Part shown: piece by piece, positions 59,670 through 64,000 of the stretch
How the letters are laid out: each line of letters opens with the position of its first letter
How positions within the stretch are numbered: the stretch's first letter is position 1
Assembly: GCF_900095885.1 (NCBI RefSeq)
Contig: NZ_LT615367.1
Location: 1,488,001-1,552,000, forward strand
Origin: Dickeya aquatica
Lineage (GTDB): Bacteria; Pseudomonadota; Gammaproteobacteria; Enterobacterales; Enterobacteriaceae
DNA length: 64,000 bases
Direction: 5' to 3'
Notes under the pieces: model-generated
The model's database searches: none
The model's input: the letters and a program-made list of their open reading frames with translations, nothing else
Told to the model about the DNA's origin: nothing
Position numbers and translations under genes: made by a program

Positions 59670-59691
59670 AATATCACACGGAGTGAGCGCG

Positions 59692-61068
59692 ATGTTACCA
59701 ACACAATGGGCTGTTAAGGATGCTCCGCAAAAAACCAATGCGGATTATCTGGCACGACAAGGATGGTTTGAGTCAAACGTTCGCAGCTACCCGCGTAAGC
59801 TGCCGCTGGTTATCCGGCAGGCGCAAGGCGTGTGGGTGACAGATGTCGAGGGCAATGACTATCTCGACTGTCTGGCGGGAGCCGGGACATTGGCGCTGGG
59901 GCACAATCACCCGGAGATTGTGGCCAGCATTCACGCGTTTCTCTCCTCCGGCCTGCCGATGCACACGCTGGATCTCACTACCCCGCTGAAAGATGCTTTT
60001 TGTGAAACCCTGCTGGCACAACTGCCGGGCGGCGATGCGCGCTATTGCCTGCAATTTTGTGGCCCGTCGGGAGCCGATGCGGTGGAAGCGGCGCTGAAAC
60101 TGGCGAAAACCTACACCGGGCGCGGCGGCATTATCAGTTTTTCCGGTGGCTATCACGGCATGACCCACGGCGCACTGGCTGTCACAGGCAATACCGGCCC
60201 GAAAGACGCGGTACACAATTTGATGCCCGGTGTGCAATTCCTGCCTTATCCCCATGAATACCGCTGCCCGCTGGGACTCGGCGGTGAAGCTGGCGTCACG
60301 GCGCTTTGCCACTACTTCAGCGCCTTTATTGATGACGTCGAGCGCGGTATGTCATTGCCCGCAGCGGTGATTGTTGAGGCAGTGCAGGGCGAAGGCGGTG
60401 TCAACCCGGCTCCGGTACGCTGGCTGCAAACCCTGCGGGAGGTGACGCAGCGCCACGGTATTTTGCTGATTGTCGATGAGGTGCAGGCCGGATTTGCCCG
60501 CACCGGCAGTATGTTCGCCTTCGAGCAGGCGGGCATTGAGCCGGACATTATTGTGATGTCAAAAGCGGTCGGCGGCGGCCTGCCGATGGCGGTGCTGGCG
60601 ATTCGCCGTGAATATGATGCCTGGAAACCGGGCACCCATACCGGCACGTTTCGCGGCAACCAGATGGCGATGGCGACCGGTAAAACCACGATTGAGATTC
60701 TGCTGCGTGACAGGCTGGCCGCGCAGGCCAATGCGCGGGGTGAGTGGCTCACACAGCAGTTTGCCCATCTGCAAGCGCGTTTCCCCTGTCTTGGGCAGGT
60801 GCGCGGGCGCGGGTTGATGCTGGGGATTGAAATCGTTGATGACCGTCAGGCGGCTGATGCCACGGGGGCTCACCCGCTGGATGCAGCGCTGGCCGCAGCC
60901 ATTCAGCAGCACTGCTTTCGCCAGGGGGTGTTGCTTGAGCGTGGCGGCCGTCAGGGGAATGTGGTGCGCTTGTTACCGCCGCTGGTGATCACACAACCGC
61001 AGTGTGCGCAAGTGGTGACGCGTTTTGAGCGCGCGTTGATAGACGCACTGGCGCAAACCCGTGGCTAA
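59692..61068 (+). CDS. acsF: Diaminobutyrate--2-oxoglutarate aminotransferase for achromobactin
   Basis: The 458-residue class III aminotransferase is of the diaminobutyrate type: [58 protein letters not shown] and the PLP lysine in [18 protein letters not shown]. It should make or use 2,4-diaminobutyrate, a building block of the citrate siderophore achromobactin. The next genes are a TonB receptor and an NIS synthetase, in the order acsF-acr-acsD known from Dickeya. The start is ATG 59692 (GGAG upstream), right after a Fur box. Confidence 0.9.
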   Translation: MLPTQWAVKDAPQKTNADYLARQGWFESNVRSYPRKLPLVIRQAQGVWVTDVEGNDYLDCLAGAGTLALGHNHPEIVASIHAFLSSGLPMHTLDLTTPLKDAFCETLLAQLPGGDARYCLQFCGPSGADAVEAALKLAKTYTGRGGIISFSGGYHGMTHGALAVTGNTGPKDAVHNLMPGVQFLPYPHEYRCPLGLGGEAGVTALCHYFSAFIDDVERGMSLPAAVIVEAVQGEGGVNPAPVRWLQTLREVTQRHGILLIVDEVQAGFARTGSMFAFEQAGIEPDIIVMSKAVGGGLPMAVLAIRREYDAWKPGTHTGTFRGNQMAMATGKTTIEILLRDRLAAQANARGEWLTQQFAHLQARFPCLGQVRGRGLMLGIEIVDDRQAADATGAHPLDAALAAAIQQHCFRQGVLLERGGRQGNVVRLLPPLVITQPQCAQVVTRFERALIDALAQTRG

Positions 61069-61228
61069 CGAATGCCTGCCAATAAGGGAATATCACACGG
61101 GCTGTGCGTGATGCTGGCTGACGCCATTATAAAAAGCGTGAGGGTTTTATTTTATTCATTATCTGCACAGGTACTCCGTGCCGGTGCTTATTTGCTGACT
61201 GGGAAAATATTATCATGAGGTTGAATAA

Positions 61229-63346
61229 ATGAAGGTTCGGGTATTATCTGCGTTAACGCCACTTTTTTTATTTTCGCAGGCTAACGCGGCTGACAGTGTG
61301 AATAAAAATGACAATGAAATGGTGGTGACGGCTTCCCGAACGGATACCGAGAAAAAAGATTCACCACAGGTCGTGACCATTATTACCAAAGAGCAAATTG
61401 ATCAACAGCGACAAATTACCAGCGACTCATCGCAGATATTAAGTAATTTATTACCCGCAATGGCACCCAGTCGCCAGAAAATGAGCGGCAGCGGCGAAAC
61501 CTTTCGCGGGCGTGCGCCGCTTATTTTGGTTGATGGTATTCCGCAGTCTAACCCGCTGCGGCCAACGGGGCGTGAAATGCACACTATCGATTTTGCGATG
61601 GTGGAGCGTATTGAGGTGATTCACGGTGCCAGCGCCAGTAATGGTATTGGCGCTACCGGTGGCGTTATCAATATTATTACCCGCCGCCCGCAGCCGGGCG
61701 CATTTAATCAGCATTTTAGCGTCGAGGCGACCTCACCGACCTCCAAACTCAATGGCGATGCCCTGAGTTATAAAACCACATACGGTTTTAACGGGCGTGA
61801 GGAGTATCTCGATTACCTGTTTTCCATGAGTTATGAAGATCAGGGATTGTTTCTTGACGGGAAAAATCGTCCTGTCGGCGTGGATAACACCCAGGGCGAT
61901 ATGATGGATTCCCGCGCCTATGACGTGATGGCGAAGGTCGGGTACTGGCTGGATAATGACCAGCGCGTGCAGGTGAGCCTTAACCGTTATCAGGTGAAAG
62001 GCAAGATGAATTATCTCGGCGTGGCAGGCGATAGGGATAAGGGTATCCCGACCACATCGATAGCCCAGCGCCCGGTTGGCGATGCGCCGATGAATCAGGT
62101 GTGGATGACCAGCGCAACCTATGACAATTACAACCTGGCCGGCATGAAGTTCAGTTCGCTGGCGTATTACCAGAATTACGAGTCGTTATTTGGTGCGGAT
62201 ACCTCCGCTTCATTCCAGGATATTCGCCTCGCGCCGCTCAACCGGTTGTATGACCAGTCTCGCGTCACGTCCAGCCGCTACGGCACAAAAGTGTCGTTGA
62301 CCAAGGATGACCTCTGGGACGATTACCTGAAAGCCACGGTCGGTTTCGACACCCTGTTTGATACCGGCAAACAGGATTTTTGGCTGACCCAGCGCCTCTA
62401 TGCGCCGGAAATGAGATACACCGATCTGTCGCCATTTATGCAGTGGGATATTCAGCCGGTGGACTCGCTGAAAATCACCACCGGGGTGCGTTATGAATAC
62501 GCGCGTCTGGATATCGACAGCTTCCGTACCGTGGCGGCGAGTACCGCCAAGGCACCGAACAACAGCGTGGATGTGCAAGGCGGGCGCTTGAGCTTTAACA
62601 AGACGCTGTACAACGTCGGCGCGGTGTGGACCACGCCCTATCAGCCACTGAGCCTGTTTGCCAACTACTCGCAGGGGTTTGGCATTCCTGATGTCGGGCG
62701 CACGCTGCGCGGCATTAAAGTTGCCAATCAGTCAGTCAGCATGCTGCCGCTGGAGCCGATTGTCACCGATAACATCGAAACCGGTTTTCGTATCCAGAAA
62801 GATCCGCTGGATATGGAGTTCAGTTACTACCGCTCCAGTGCCAAGCTGGGTGAGCGCGTGGTGGATGCCGGAGGCACCTTCCAGAGTGAGCGCCAGAAAA
62901 CCCGTATTGACGGCATCGAGGCTTCGCTCGGCTATAAGCTCAATGATGATCACCGCCTGAAACTGGGTTACTCCCATGTGCAGGGCCGTTATGACAGTGA
63001 TGGCAACGGCAGTCTGGACGGCAAACTGGACGGGTTGAATATTCCGCCGGATCGCCTGACGGCTAGCTGGTCAGCTAACTGGACGCCGCAATGGTCTTCC
63101 TTTATTCAGGCAAATTATGCTTTTGACCGGATAATGGATGAAAGTGCGAAAGACTTTAATGGTTATTTATTACTGGATGCGGCGGTCGGCTATAAATTGC
63201 CGAAAGGGAAAATTAATTTATCAGTCGCAAACCTATTAGATAAACAGTACATCACCTATTACTCACAAAGCGCCATTGTGAATCAATTGCGTTATTTCTC
63301 CGGGCGGGGAAGAACCGTGACATTAGGGTATAGCGTTGACTTCTGA
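61229..63346 (+). CDS. acr: TonB-dependent ferric achromobactin receptor
   Basis: The 705-residue outer-membrane receptor has a signal peptide (MKVRVLSALTPLFLFSQANA), a TonB box (NEMVVTAS), a plug domain (PLILVDGIPQSNPLRPTGRE, ERIEVIHGASASNGIGATGG) and a 22-strand barrel ending in GRGRTVTLGYSVDF with the C-terminal Phe. Its place between acsF and acsD identifies it as the achromobactin receptor; the ligand is inferred from context. A hairpin with arms ACCCCGC and GCGGGGT (63352-63371) after the stop may lower expression of the genes downstream. Confidence 0.9.
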   Translation: MKVRVLSALTPLFLFSQANAADSVNKNDNEMVVTASRTDTEKKDSPQVVTIITKEQIDQQRQITSDSSQILSNLLPAMAPSRQKMSGSGETFRGRAPLILVDGIPQSNPLRPTGREMHTIDFAMVERIEVIHGASASNGIGATGGVINIITRRPQPGAFNQHFSVEATSPTSKLNGDALSYKTTYGFNGREEYLDYLFSMSYEDQGLFLDGKNRPVGVDNTQGDMMDSRAYDVMAKVGYWLDNDQRVQVSLNRYQVKGKMNYLGVAGDRDKGIPTTSIAQRPVGDAPMNQVWMTSATYDNYNLAGMKFSSLAYYQNYESLFGADTSASFQDIRLAPLNRLYDQSRVTSSRYGTKVSLTKDDLWDDYLKATVGFDTLFDTGKQDFWLTQRLYAPEMRYTDLSPFMQWDIQPVDSLKITTGVRYEYARLDIDSFRTVAASTAKAPNNSVDVQGGRLSFNKTLYNVGAVWTTPYQPLSLFANYSQGFGIPDVGRTLRGIKVANQSVSMLPLEPIVTDNIETGFRIQKDPLDMEFSYYRSSAKLGERVVDAGGTFQSERQKTRIDGIEASLGYKLNDDHRLKLGYSHVQGRYDSDGNGSLDGKLDGLNIPPDRLTASWSANWTPQWSSFIQANYAFDRIMDESAKDFNGYLLLDAAVGYKLPKGKINLSVANLLDKQYITYYSQSAIVNQLRYFSGRGRTVTLGYSVDF

Positions 63347-63452
63347 TAATCACCCCGCTGTAAGGCGGGGTAATGCAACGTTATTTATTCAGGATGATAA
63401 ACCTTAATCACGAAATACACCCCCGGCCAACGATTATTCTTATGGAGCAGAG

Positions 63453-64000
63453 ATGAATAGCCGAAATCATGATGTGTTATCCAGAATGATAAGTGAAAAA
63501 GCCACCCTGCATGGGCTGCTTAATTGCTTTATCAAAGAGTTCGCCATACCAAATGGAAACGTGCGATATCGATGGCCAGACGAAATGAACGGCATTGCGC
63601 CGGGGGCGTATTTTGATGGTGCGCGCTGGAATGGCATTCCGCTGTTGATAGACCTGCCTGACCGGGGCCAGTTGTTTGTCATGGTTGACCGAAAAGACAG
63701 CTTTGGCAGCCAGTATTACCTGTCGGATGTTTATCTGCGCCAGCCGCTGAGTGAATGGCATTGCCTTGATTTCGCCACGCTGGTCGCCCGCTTGCTGGCT
63801 GCCTGTGAGCAGGAAATGGGTAGCCAGAACCCGGAGCTGTATCAGCAGATTCGCCAAAGCCAGCAGTTGGTCAGTGAGATTGTGCACCACAATCGCGCCG
63901 CCGAAGGCAGCACCCAGGCTAACGATGCGCCGCTGCAACATTACCTGCAAAGTGAGCAGGGATTGTGGTTTGGCCACCCGAACCATCCGGCACCGAAAGC
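63453..64000 (+). CDS. acsD: Achromobactin NIS synthetase AcsD, 5' part
   Basis: The first 182 codons are present; the gene runs off the window. It begins MNSRNHDVLSRMISEKATLH. The last residues, SEQGLWFGHPNHPAPKA, contain the GHPxHPxxK ATP-binding motif of IucA/IucC-type NRPS-independent siderophore synthetases. AcsD joins a hydroxyl-amine building block (L-serine in the studied enzyme) to citrate. The start at 63453 has GGAG six bases upstream. The gene follows acsF and acr in the same direction, in one probable Fur-controlled operon. Confidence 0.88.
   Translation, partial: MNSRNHDVLSRMISEKATLHGLLNCFIKEFAIPNGNVRYRWPDEMNGIAPGAYFDGARWNGIPLLIDLPDRGQLFVMVDRKDSFGSQYYLSDVYLRQPLSEWHCLDFATLVARLLAACEQEMGSQNPELYQQIRQSQQLVSEIVHHNRAAEGSTQANDAPLQHYLQSEQGLWFGHPNHPAPK

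Overview
The window looks like the chromosome of a plant-associated enterobacterium of the family Pectobacteriaceae, most likely Dickeya or a close relative. The basis is the gene set: a complete hydrogenase-4 type formate hydrogenlyase (hyf) operon with fhlA, hydN and a selenium-free fdhF; an achromobactin-type siderophore locus; putrescine degradation genes; and enterobacterial gltP, dcuB, cbl, lacI and lacZ. Species cannot be fixed from the sequence alone.

Left part (1-15.0 kb) is accessory DNA. A very large NRPS gene (minus strand, running off the left edge) has modules C-A-T, C/E-A-T, C/E-A. The first module carries a serine-like code. Next come an IS graveyard (IS256-type ends repeated in tandem, a decayed IS3-type element, a more complete IS3-family element), a disrupted small acidic gene and a ccdAB toxin-antitoxin pair. 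A P4-type integrase follows, cut off at its C-terminus beside a tRNA-Asn gene. This is the usual anatomy of a tRNA-anchored genomic island.

15.2-23 kb holds lacZ and lacI, with a lac promoter/operator region whose spacing matches E. coli exactly but with no lacY or lacA. It also holds an aspartate/glutamate racemase divergent from a HypT-like LysR regulator, and a dicarboxylate/amino acid symporter.

23.8-46.8 kb is the formate hydrogenlyase region: fhlA, a DUF1272 gene, fdhF (Cys instead of Sec at position 140), hydN, and the operon hyfABCDEFGHIJ-hycI with hypC divergent. Three sigma-54 -24/-12 promoters are visible: upstream of hydN, hyfA and hypC. FhlA probably controls all three, so formate oxidation, the membrane arm, the [NiFe] hydrogenase and part of its maturation are made together. 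Between hydN and hycI sits an unexpected pair: a catalase-like/LodA-like quinoprotein oxidase gene with a single-base frameshift and its LodB-like flavoprotein partner. A highly structured intergenic repeat lies beside it.

46.9-56 kb has an FkbM methyltransferase, cbl, gltP (with a five-codon overlapping leader ORF), a cassette of two cell-wall-hydrolase lipoproteins bounded by 23-bp inverted repeats and a 4-bp direct repeat, and dcuB. 56-64 kb has patD and patA (putrescine to GABA), a solitary type I-C-like CRISPR repeat, a Fur box, and the start of the achromobactin operon (acsF, acr, partial acsD).

Three places show a one-base loss in or beside a short homopolymer that breaks an otherwise good reading frame. 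They may be real decay or assembly errors and should be checked before any function is assigned.
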